A stretch of 64,000 bases of DNA from CAYXTW01 sp964452645. Its GTDB lineage: Bacteria > Zixibacteria > MSB-5A5 > GN15 > PGXB01. A program made the translations under genes and the position numbers. Positions within the stretch are counted from its first letter, which is position 1, and each line of letters begins with the position of its first letter. The notes under the pieces are model-generated. The model saw only the letters and a program-made list of their open reading frames with translations. It made no database searches and was not told where the DNA came from. Shown here piece by piece: positions 15,378 through 23,900 of this stretch. The stretch lies in assembly GCA_964452645.1 (NCBI GenBank), contig CAYVMO010000013.1, positions 24,988 through 88,987 of the forward strand. Direction: 5' to 3'.

Positions 15378-17456
15378 GTGAAAAAAGCATGTCTAGTTTT
15401 AATCTGCATGTTCTTCTTCGCGGTCGGCTGGTGTTTGGCTGATGATGTCATCGTAAGCGCCAACGGTACTGCCGGATTCTCCAAATCCGATGTAGTGGAT
15501 GAACATCCGCAGAGCGCTACTAAAGATGTAACTTGTCCTGATGGTTCTTTATGGAGCCAGACGCCGCACGGGCCAAGCGATAGCTGGTCAGCGGCGACAT
15601 CTGATTTAGGTCCAACACAACAATATCTGGTTTATGACAACTTTGCCGGTGCTGCCGGCGCCAACGCAATCAGATTCTGGGGACTTAATGCCTACAATGC
15701 CGGCGCCTGGGCGCCGTGTTCCGAGAACCCAGTGCCATTCACAATTACATTCTATGCCGATACGAACGGTTACCCCGGACCCGTCCTGGCAACCTATAAT
15801 GAAACACTTACGGGTGTTGGAACCGGTGTGTTTTATGCCACCAGTTATGAATTGATGGAATATAACACTATTTTGGACCCCGTCCCTCCACTAACGGGTC
15901 AGATTGAGTGGGTTTCGGTACAGGGTGGGGGTGATCCGACCTGTTGGTTTTTATGGATGAGCAGCGGTGATATTTTCGACGGTTCCAGCTATCAATGGGA
16001 TGGTTCAAACCTCAATGTTTATGGATATGATAATGCCTTCTGCCTGTATACTGAGTTGCCGGGTGAAGATTGGGGTGATGCACCAGATTCGTATCAGACG
16101 CTTGCAGCAAGTAATGGGGCCCTGCACCCAATTGTCCCCGGTATGTTTTTAGGTACCGCAATTGACGGCGAGGCCGACGGCCAACCATCACCCTCGGCTT
16201 TATTAGATGATAACACCGGTTTCCCCGATGACGAAGATGGTGTTGTCTTTACGAATCTGGTTGTAATTGGCAATATAGTTAATGTCAAGGTTACCGCCTC
16301 TATGCCCGGATTCCTTGATGCCTGGGTTGATTTCAATGACAACGGCACTTGGGCTGACGCCGGAGAGAATATTTTCTTTACCCAGCCATTGAATCCGGGA
16401 GTCAACATGTTGAGTTTCACCGTTCCCGCCGGGATCGCGCCCGGAACTACTTACAGCCGCTGGCGGTATAGTTCGGTTGGTGGATTGCCCTTTGATGGTC
16501 CTGGGCCCGACGGCGAGGTCGAAGATTATCGTGTCTTTATCCAGGAACCTCTGGAAAATATTAAGTGGTATCAGCCGCCCGATCTGGATAATACCGGTAT
16601 GGATGTTGACATGTTTCCGTGGGAATCTCCAGATATTGATGGTTTGACCGATGATTTCTTGTGCACGCAAACCGGCCCGATTACCGATATTCATTTCTGG
16701 GCCTCGTTTTTTGAAGATGTCGTTCCCCCGTTGCCGTTCCAGGTTTTTGAGGTTACCATATATTCCGATATTCCGGCCGGTGTATATGCTCCCTGGAGTA
16801 TGCCGGGTGAAATTCTCTGGAGATATTATTTCACGCCCGGCGGCTATCTGGTTACACAGGTTACCGATAATAATCCGGAAGATTATTATTATTCCATCCC
16901 ACAACTATTTTGGTTGAACGACGATCATCTTAATTGTTATCAGTATGATTTCTTCATTGATCCCGATAGCGCCTTTTTCCAGGAAGAGGGAATAATCTAT
17001 TGGCTCGGTATCAGAGATATGACTTATGATGGAACGTATCGATTCGGGTGGAAAACAACCACATTGGATACACGCTGGAACGATGATGCCACTTATCTGT
17101 GTGACCCGCCTATGTTCTGGTGCGATATACATTATCCGCCGGGACACGAGTTTATGGATTTATCGCTCGATCTGGCTTTTGCGTTATCGACCGAACAAGC
17201 CTGCGACTGCCAGCCAGGCGAAGCCAACGCCGACGGTACAATTAACATTTTTGATATTACCTATTTAATAACCTATCTGTATCTGGGTGGCCCGGCGCCC
17301 GTTCCATATGCACTCTGCAACGGCGATCCTAATTGTGACTGTACCTGCAATATTTTTGATATCACATACTTAATTCAATTCCTGTATTTAAGTGGCCCGC
17401 CACCATGCACGTGCCAGCAGTGGCTGGCCGCCTGCGGCCCACCGCTGAGGAAGTAA
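15378..17456 (+). CDS. Secreted GEVED-domain protein with paired dockerin repeats
   Basis: 692 residues, GTG start with AAAGGAGG upstream. A signal peptide (MKKACLVLICMFFFAVGWCLA) is followed by a beta-sandwich-like region (residues 40-215). A GEVED-type domain begins DWGDAPDSYQTL and ends GEVEDYRVFI (about 220-390); such domains occur in bacterial adhesins. Another beta-rich domain (KWYQPPDLDNTGMDVDMF onward, 395-610) follows. The C-terminus carries two dockerin-like loops: EANADGTINIFD and DPNCDCTCNIFD, each followed by YLYL.GGP-like helices, then CTCQQW and the end CGPPLRK. Calcium-loop positions 1, 3, 5 and 12 are conserved. The second loop has Cys at positions 4, 6 and 8. The same tail occurs in the gene at 36562-38235. 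Probably cell-surface or extracellular; the ligand is unknown. A strong terminator follows. Confidence 0.85.
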   Translation: MKKACLVLICMFFFAVGWCLADDVIVSANGTAGFSKSDVVDEHPQSATKDVTCPDGSLWSQTPHGPSDSWSAATSDLGPTQQYLVYDNFAGAAGANAIRFWGLNAYNAGAWAPCSENPVPFTITFYADTNGYPGPVLATYNETLTGVGTGVFYATSYELMEYNTILDPVPPLTGQIEWVSVQGGGDPTCWFLWMSSGDIFDGSSYQWDGSNLNVYGYDNAFCLYTELPGEDWGDAPDSYQTLAASNGALHPIVPGMFLGTAIDGEADGQPSPSALLDDNTGFPDDEDGVVFTNLVVIGNIVNVKVTASMPGFLDAWVDFNDNGTWADAGENIFFTQPLNPGVNMLSFTVPAGIAPGTTYSRWRYSSVGGLPFDGPGPDGEVEDYRVFIQEPLENIKWYQPPDLDNTGMDVDMFPWESPDIDGLTDDFLCTQTGPITDIHFWASFFEDVVPPLPFQVFEVTIYSDIPAGVYAPWSMPGEILWRYYFTPGGYLVTQVTDNNPEDYYYSIPQLFWLNDDHLNCYQYDFFIDPDSAFFQEEGIIYWLGIRDMTYDGTYRFGWKTTTLDTRWNDDATYLCDPPMFWCDIHYPPGHEFMDLSLDLAFALSTEQACDCQPGEANADGTINIFDITYLITYLYLGGPAPVPYALCNGDPNCDCTCNIFDITYLIQFLYLSGPPPCTCQQWLAACGPPLRK

Positions 17457-17925
17457 GTTACTCTTGATTTCTCTCTTGATTTGAAAAGCCCCGCCTGATG
17501 GCGGGGCTTTTGTAAATTACCGATAATTCAAAAAAAAATCGTTCATAAAAAACCAGGGTGCCTGTTATATTATGATGTCGGCCGACAAGGGGCGATATAA
17601 GATTTTATTAAAATAGATAATTATAATTCATATAAGCTATTGTCCGCAGATTGATTCCGCCGATGGTACTGATCGCGCGGCAATAGTGATAGTTTTTTGA
17701 GGATGTATAAAGATATTGGGTGTATCCTTTCAGTATAAGTTTTATAACAGGGATTCACTTTCTGTCCTTTTGAACATTTATAAGGATATCACCTGATAAA
17801 GAAGACAGATGTTTTTATGTTGAAATTTACGCCGATATAATATATCTTGATGGAGTGCAAAAAATTATAAGTCCATAAACCGGCGGCGTTTTTTATGAAC
17901 CATGATTTGAAGGGGTTTCTATATT
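17457..17925. other. Intergenic region
   Basis: 469 nt, AT-rich. Apart from the terminator at 17484-17511 and the 12-mer GATGGAGTGCAA (17849-17860), which recurs at 18862-18873, no gene or clear regulatory element was recognised. Confidence 0.5.
17484..17511 (+). terminator. Rho-independent terminator of the GEVED/dockerin gene
   Basis: AAAAGCCCCGCC (17484-17495), loop TGAT, GGCGGGGCTTTT (17500-17511). It has a 12-bp perfect stem whose ends supply T-runs on both strands. It lies 28 nt after the stop codon. Confidence 0.9.
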
Positions 17926-18726
17926 ATGGCAATCATTACGATATCGAGAGGATCATATAGCCGGGGTAAGGAAATCGCCCAGAAAGTTGCTGAAAAGCTG
18001 GGCTATGAATGTATTTCGCGCGATATCATTCTTGAAGCTTCGGAGGATTTTAATATCCCCGAATTGAAACTTATCCGGGCCATTCATGATGCACCTTCGT
18101 TATTCGGCCGTTTGTCTTTGAAAAAAGATAAGTATATCGCCTATTTTCAGGCGGCCCTGACAAAGCATTTTCGCAGGGACAATATTGTCTATCATGGCCT
18201 GGCGGGACATTTTTTTGTTTCCGGAATTCCGCACGTGCTCAAGATTCGGATCATCGCCGATTTTAAGGATCGCGTTAAGTGGGAAATGGAACGAGAGGGA
18301 ATATCGAAATCCGAGGCTGCAAATGTTTTGAAGAAGGATGATAACCAGCGCAGAAAATGGAGCAAGCATCTTTATGGTATCGATCCCTGGGATCCTAATT
18401 TGTATTCGCTGGTTTTGCATATTCACAAACTGACCGTCGATGATGCCACGCACCTTATTTGTGAAGCCGCCAAAGCGAAGGCGTTCCAAACGACCCGGGA
18501 ATCGCAGCAACTGATGGATGATTTGGCTCTTTCATCCGAAGTCAGAGCTATCCTGTTGGGTGTAAACCTCGATACCGAAGTAACGTCGCTGAACGGTGTC
18601 GTTTCGATCCGGATTACGGCTCCGATTGCGCATGAAAAATCGCTGGTCGAGAAAATACAATCGGCTATCCGGGGTATCAGTGATATCAAAGATATCCGGG
18701 TGAATATCAAGCCGTCGTCGCTCTAG
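17926..18726 (+). CDS. Cytidylate kinase-like protein with C-terminal BON-like domain
   Basis: 266 residues. The N-terminus MAIITISRGSYSRGKEIAQK is the P-loop of the cytidylate-kinase-like family (usual ISRQxGSGGxxIA), here with S-Y-S-R in place of the glycine-rich core. It is followed by LGYECISRDIILEAS and RDNIVYHGLAGHFF (residues 75-100), as in that family. The last 65 residues (SSEVRAILLGVNLDTEVTSL onward) resemble a BON or small alpha/beta domain. Family members are predicted nucleotide-monophosphate kinases, but true CMP kinase activity is unproven, and the altered P-loop makes the substrate uncertain. GAAGGGG lies about 12 nt before the ATG. Confidence 0.75.
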   Translation: MAIITISRGSYSRGKEIAQKVAEKLGYECISRDIILEASEDFNIPELKLIRAIHDAPSLFGRLSLKKDKYIAYFQAALTKHFRRDNIVYHGLAGHFFVSGIPHVLKIRIIADFKDRVKWEMEREGISKSEAANVLKKDDNQRRKWSKHLYGIDPWDPNLYSLVLHIHKLTVDDATHLICEAAKAKAFQTTRESQQLMDDLALSSEVRAILLGVNLDTEVTSLNGVVSIRITAPIAHEKSLVEKIQSAIRGISDIKDIRVNIKPSSL

Positions 18727-18808
18727 TACGAAGAATAAATCCTTCTTGGCGTCCTTTAATTTTATTTTTAATTTTTCCGGGGAATTTTTAATTATATATA
18801 ATTTTTTG

Positions 18809-18837
18809 TTGACATAAAATTGAGCGAATATTAAAAT
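18809..18837 (+). promoter_or_regulatory. Promoter of the structured leader and AsnRS-like gene
   Basis: TTGACA (18809-18814), a 17-nt spacer, TAAAAT (18832-18837). The expected transcription start is near 18844, about 270 nt upstream of the GTG start of the synthetase-like gene. Confidence 0.6.
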
Positions 18838-18971
18838 TCAGTTTTAAGGACAATAGCTATCGATGGAGTGCAAGGTGCCGGAAAGTGCCCTTTGAAAGGC
18901 ATATGTCCCGGTCACCGAAGCGTGTGAGTATGTACGCAAGGCTCGAATTATCGGACTTTGAGAGAAAATAG

Positions 18972-19025
18972 ATGAAACGCTATCGTAAATTAATTATCGT
19001 ATGGAGTTTGCGAAATGCGGTTTGA
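18972..19025 (+). CDS. Possible 17-residue leader peptide
   Basis: ATG preceded by GAGAGAAAATAG. It encodes MKRYRKLIIVWSLRNAV and ends 36 nt before the terminator stem. It contains one Asn codon close to the stop, which is too few for classical attenuation by asparaginyl-tRNA. Basic and hydrophobic composition. Weak support. Confidence 0.3.
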   Translation: MKRYRKLIIVWSLRNAV

Positions 19026-19061
19026 TCGTCGCCGCTTTTGCCGTTTTTCCCGGCTATTAGA

Positions 19062-19092
19062 GCCGCCCAATTTTTAGGGCGGCCTTTTTTTT
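19062..19092 (+). terminator. Terminator inside the leader of the AsnRS-like gene
   Basis: GCCGCCC (19062-19068), 8-nt loop, GGGCGGC (19077-19083), C, then eight T. The ribosome-binding site AAGGAG of the downstream gene begins about 13 nt later. Confidence 0.85.
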
Positions 19093-19117
19093 AACATTTT
19101 TTATAAGGAGATTTTAC

Positions 19118-20113
19118 GTGAGACATTTTTCAGTGGCCGCAGGTGAATATGCAAAAACAACTCTGCTTCGCTCCAAACTTCTGAGAGCGGCACGACGGTG
19201 GTTTGATGAACATTCTTTTTTGGAAATTTGTGTCCCCCATATTACCGGAGCGACAGGGTCGTGCGAGTGGTTTCCGAATGCAATGCCGGTCACAATGTAT
19301 AATGATCTTGGCAAAGAAACGAATATGTTTCTTCGCCAAACGGGCCAACTGTATCTCGAAGCCTTCACCGTAGCGCATAACAGAGTCTTTACTATCGGCC
19401 CATCATTTCGGCAGGAGAGAAAAATAACGCACCGTCACTTATGTGAATTCACGCTGATTGAGTTTGAGGGACGGGATTTCGAATTGGATGGCTTAATGGA
19501 TAACATTGAATCGCTTATAAAAAATATGTATTGTGAAGCTGCAGTCATATATCCCAATAAGCAACTGGATAAGTATATTGAAGATCCGTTCCGGCGAATC
19601 AAGTACCGTGAAGCGGTACAGCTATTGCAACGTAATGGCGTCGAAATCGAGTATGGCGACGATTTCGGTAATATCGAGGAGCATACTCTCTGTCGTCTGC
19701 TCGATCAGATACCGACGTTTGTCACCCATTATCCGTCGAATCCAAGGCCAAAAAAAGGCGGCGTCATAAAATTCTTTTCTATGAAACGGGATAATGGAGT
19801 AACGATTTGTTGTGATTTACTCTTACCGATGGTCGGCGAATCTGTCGGCGGCGCGGTCCGGGAAGGTTCGGCGGAGCAATGCAAAAAGCAATTTAGAGAA
19901 TCATATATGTTTGATCATCTGACTCAAGCTGGAATCGATCCGGGACAATTTCAGTGGTATTTTGAAATTCTTAACAAGGGTGACGGCCAATCCAGCGGAT
20001 GCGGCATCGGTTTCGACCGCGTGGTCCAGTCAGTTCTGGTTACCGAACAAAATGACGCCAGTATAAAGAGTGCGGTGGAATTACCGCGTTCGCCCGATTA
20101 CCTGGTACCATGA
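19118..20113 (+). CDS. Asparaginyl-tRNA synthetase-like catalytic domain protein (AS-AR type asparagine synthetase candidate)
   Basis: 331 residues, GTG start with AAGGAG. It is a class II aminoacyl-tRNA synthetase core close to AspRS/AsnRS. Motif 1 contains VP at residues 39-40; motif 2 is FRQERKITHRHLCEF (97-111) with the invariant Arg98; motif 3 is GCGIGFDRV near 296. The N-terminal OB-fold anticodon-binding domain (about 100 residues) is missing, so it probably cannot recognise tRNA in the usual way. Such stand-alone AsnRS paralogues include the archaeal AS-AR enzyme, which makes asparagine from aspartate, ATP and ammonia. That is the likeliest role here, but another amide ligase is possible. 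It stands alone behind its own promoter, leader and terminator. Confidence 0.8.
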   Translation: MRHFSVAAGEYAKTTLLRSKLLRAARRWFDEHSFLEICVPHITGATGSCEWFPNAMPVTMYNDLGKETNMFLRQTGQLYLEAFTVAHNRVFTIGPSFRQERKITHRHLCEFTLIEFEGRDFELDGLMDNIESLIKNMYCEAAVIYPNKQLDKYIEDPFRRIKYREAVQLLQRNGVEIEYGDDFGNIEEHTLCRLLDQIPTFVTHYPSNPRPKKGGVIKFFSMKRDNGVTICCDLLLPMVGESVGGAVREGSAEQCKKQFRESYMFDHLTQAGIDPGQFQWYFEILNKGDGQSSGCGIGFDRVVQSVLVTEQNDASIKSAVELPRSPDYLVP

Positions 20114-20277
20114 AGCGACCGAATGGGCTAATATTTTGCTTTTATTTTTTGGGAAATTCATTATATTTAAAATGAATGTTGCATTGCCGAATAACGGTCC
20201 TGATTCCTGAATCGATTCGGTAGTTTCTGAAATATAGGCAGACTTTCTAAATCGAATTTAGAAGAAAAGAGGTGTCT

Positions 20278-20616
20278 ATGAAAACCTTTGTACTGGTGAC
20301 AAAGCTTGCCGCTCATGATGCGCGTCCGATTGAAATCGGCGCCAAACATCGGGATAGGGCCCGCAATAGCGGCGCCTGGCTCAAGGAAGTTGCCGAGAAA
20401 TGTCCGACTATCGAGTTCAAAGCTCATTACGCATTAATGGGCTATTGGGATTCGATGCATATTTATGAGGCGCCTGACGAAGAGATGGCCGCCCTGGTCT
20501 CGCTTCTCGCGCGTGAGCATGGCGCCGCCCAGGTGGAAAGCTGGCTGGCCATGCCTTATGAGAGAATTATGAAAATGGCCGAAGACCTCGGTGATCTTAA
20601 GGAACCAAATGAATAG
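20278..20616 (+). CDS. GYD-domain protein
   Basis: 112 residues. Start ATG with AAAAGAGGTG in front (an in-frame GTG two codons earlier is less likely). It opens MKTFVLVTKLAAHDAR and contains the GYWDSMHIYEAPDEEMAALV segment, the hallmark (GxYDxv.i.eaPdde.a) of GYD-domain proteins, which are small ferredoxin-fold proteins of unknown function. Single domain, soluble. Neighbours give no functional hint: the gene is monocistronic between the synthetase-like gene and the giant surface protein. Confidence 0.8.
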   Translation: MKTFVLVTKLAAHDARPIEIGAKHRDRARNSGAWLKEVAEKCPTIEFKAHYALMGYWDSMHIYEAPDEEMAALVSLLAREHGAAQVESWLAMPYERIMKMAEDLGDLKEPNE

Positions 20617-20907
20617 CAATAGCTTACGCTATTTCACAGATCTCTTTGAGTAAGTCAGTTGCCCGGTTTTCAGAATTGCGTTCATAAAATGGTCGGGAAT
20701 TTCTATCTATAAGGATATCTGTCCATTTCAAATACCCTAATTTACTGCTGACCAATCAATTACTGTGGCTCTATAAGCCACGAATCTAACTATTCCAAAA
20801 AACTCCGCAAATATCTCTTTTTCCCCTGAGCTTTGGCCGTAAGGCTAAGTGACTCAATCAAAATGCCGATAAAATGATAATAAGATATTGTAATCTTTGG
20901 GATAAAT

Positions 20908-23900
20908 ATGCGCCGAATTCTTGCATCGCTTATACTTGTTATTTTTGTAAATATTCCGCTTAACGCAAAAAATTATTTTGTCTCCCCCGATGGTAATGAC
21001 AATAACGACGGATTAAATTCTACCACTGCCTGGGCAACGATAGATAATGGCGATCAGAAAGGATTGCTCTCGCCCGGTGACACACTGAATATCCTTCCCG
21101 GAACTTATCTGATTTCAAATACAATTCATCTGCAAACACATGGAACCGTTCCATTGCCGATTGTCTATCACAAATATGGCAAAGGTGATGTTCTAATTGA
21201 TGCCGATAATAAATCAAATATAATATTGCTGATGGAGGGAGACAATGTAGAAGTATCCGGCCTGGACCTGACCAAGACTAATGATAATGCCATTCATATT
21301 AAGTCTAATTCCTGTAAAATAGCCAACTGTTTTATTTTTAATACAGGCAAGATCGGAATTCGCGTAGAAGGCAATGATAATCTATTCCTGAAAAATGTTA
21401 TTTCAAATACGGCCGATGATGCAGTAAGAAATGAGGGAGCGGGGCATAATAATCTCTATTATGGAAATACAATTTATTCCGGTAATCATGATGGGATAGA
21501 ACTCAACGAAACGACGGCGCGCGTTTTTAATAATATTATAGTGAAAAATGACAAGGGTATCAAAGGTGCAGCAGGGAATGTATGCGGTTTCAACAATGTT
21601 TGGGGCAATGCAGGCGGTGATTATAATGAAGGCGTTTTTGATTCTGCCGGTGGCATGTCGGTCGCACCGCAGTTTGTTGATACTGCCGCCGGACGCTTCG
21701 ATTTGAAACATACCGATAATGAAATCAATGCCGGATTATATCTTGGTTATCCGTTTAACGGAAGCGCTCCGGAGATAGGCGCCTTTGAAAAGTATAATGT
21801 CTATTATGTCAGTCCGTCCGGTGACGATTCCAATTCCGGTCTCACCCTCGGTACCGCTTGGGCCACAATAGACAACGGTGATTCACTTCTGTTCCCCGGC
21901 GACACTATTTACGTTCTGAAGGGAACATATACCGATTCGGTGGTTATCACCGATTCGGGATTGGCAGATGATAAAATAACCTACAAGGGTGTTCGTGATT
22001 CGACATTCATTGACGGCGGCGGCCTTACCACCGCCGTTACAATTGATGCCAGCGGCATAGTCTGGTCGGGAATCAGTGTCTTTGACGCCGAGGCGACCAA
22101 TATGCTCATAACCGGGTCAAACAATTTAATTGAGTATAGCCGATTCAGGAACGCCGGTGATCGGGGGATACATTTAAAAGATGGAATTGGTAATTCTTTT
22201 AATGCCCTTGTCATAGATAGCAGTCTGGTGTATGGATTATTTATTGCAGCGTCATGCAAAAGCTCGGCGGTAAGCAACTGTACTTTTTATGGCAATTATT
22301 CAGCCGCTATTTTTGATCAATCAGGTAAAACAATAATTTTGAATAGTATTCTTGCCTGCAATATCGGGATTGGCCTCAGAGCATCGGCATCGAAGGCCGG
22401 CTACTCCATATTTTATAATAATGGAACCGATGTTGTCGGGGGAGCGACCATTGATAGCACCTGCATCTTTGAAGATCCTCTTCTGATTGAACCGGAAACC
22501 GGCAATTTCCGCTTAAATTCGTTATCACCGGCGATTGATGCCGGAATCGATGTGGGTCTGCCCTATTCCGGAGATGCCCCCGATATCGGCGCGTATGAAA
22601 CATCGCCGCTGGTTGCGCTTACGGTCAGCCCGAGTTTTGATTCTCTTTTTGCCGACTCAACGTATCAGTTTTATATAGCCGCTATCGATAGCAGCGGTTA
22701 TCCGGCCAATCCGGGTGAGATAACCTGGTCGCATACGTTTGCAACCGGAATTATCGATTCCAATGGATTATTTACACCGCAGTTGATAGATACGGGGAGT
22801 GTTGTTGCCACTTCAAGTATCAATGGTATCGCCGATACCACTGAAAATATGTTGGTCGTTCCCGGTACTCTGGACAGTCTGTATATAATCCCGCATTGTG
22901 ATACCGTCTCGGCCGACTCTACGCTCCAGTTTACGGTAAACGGCTTCGATATACACGGCAATAATGTCAGCGAGTTCGGCACTCTCGATTGGTCAGTCGA
23001 CGGCAGTATTGGCGTTATCGATATAAACGGATTATTTTCCGCTATAAGAGCCGGGTATGGTTTTATTTCGGTCGAATCGGATATCGGCCCGGTGGCAATG
23101 ACTGATTTCATATTGGTAATACCTGGTGAAATTGCCTACGTCAATGTAATTCCCGCTCTCAACAGTGTCGATGTCGATTCGTCTTTTCAATATTCCGCCA
23201 AGGGATATGATTCGGACTCGAATTTTGTATATAATATTACAGACTCGGTCGTCTGGTCGACGACCGATCCGGCAGGTTTCATTACTGACAGTGGGTTATA
23301 TACCGCCGGCGAAAATCCTTCACCGCCGGATTATTTTGTGAAGGCGGTTTATGAAGGCACTTTAAGCGATTCCGGGGCCGTAACGGTCGTTGGCATTGGG
23401 GCTCTGAATTATATTGTGATTGAGTTGGAGGACGGGACACCTTTCGACGATTCGACTTTAACAACCGACAATGATTCCACCGTCCTATACTGCCGGGGGT
23501 ATGATTCAGGAAATAATCTTATCGGTAATATTTCCGTGACCTGGTCTCTCGTCGATGGTGATTCCATCGGTTCGATCGCTCCCGGTCCTGATGCCTCAAC
23601 TGTTCTGACTATAACCGATCCGGGAACCGGGAAAGCAGTAGCGACCCATGTTTCAGGATTATCGGATACAACCGGTATTATCACTGTAGAAACCGGCCTC
23701 CCGGCCTATCTGAGTATTTCACCGGATACCATAACCGTCAGTGCCGATAGCAGCGTTCAGTTTACGGCACAGGTCTTTGATGCCGACAGCAATGAATGCA
23801 GCCTTTCCTTAGCCGATTGGTCCGTATTGGGTGGGATCGGGACCACTGATGACGATGGTCTATTCACGCCGTCGACCACCGGATTCGGAAATGTAGTCGT

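Larger units (their letters stand above)
18844..19092 (+). ncRNA. Structured leader RNA ending in a terminator (candidate attenuator, riboswitch or sRNA)
   Basis: About 250 nt lie between a TTGACA/TAAAAT promoter and a strong terminator 25 nt before a GTG start. Visible helices: GGTG-CCGG (18874-18881) with CCGG-T-CACC (18908-18916); inside it GTGCC (18885-18889) with GGCAT (18898-18902); then GCGT (18920-18923) with ACGC (18934-18937). A 17-codon peptide frame (18972-19025) follows, then the terminator (19062-19092). No T-box sequence (TGGNACCGCG-like) and no known riboswitch core was recognised. It could regulate the gene by premature termination, or be a free small RNA. Confidence 0.45.

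Noticed and set aside
18844..19092. T-box riboswitch for the AsnRS-like gene
   Set aside because: No T-box sequence before the terminator and no specifier-loop pattern was found.
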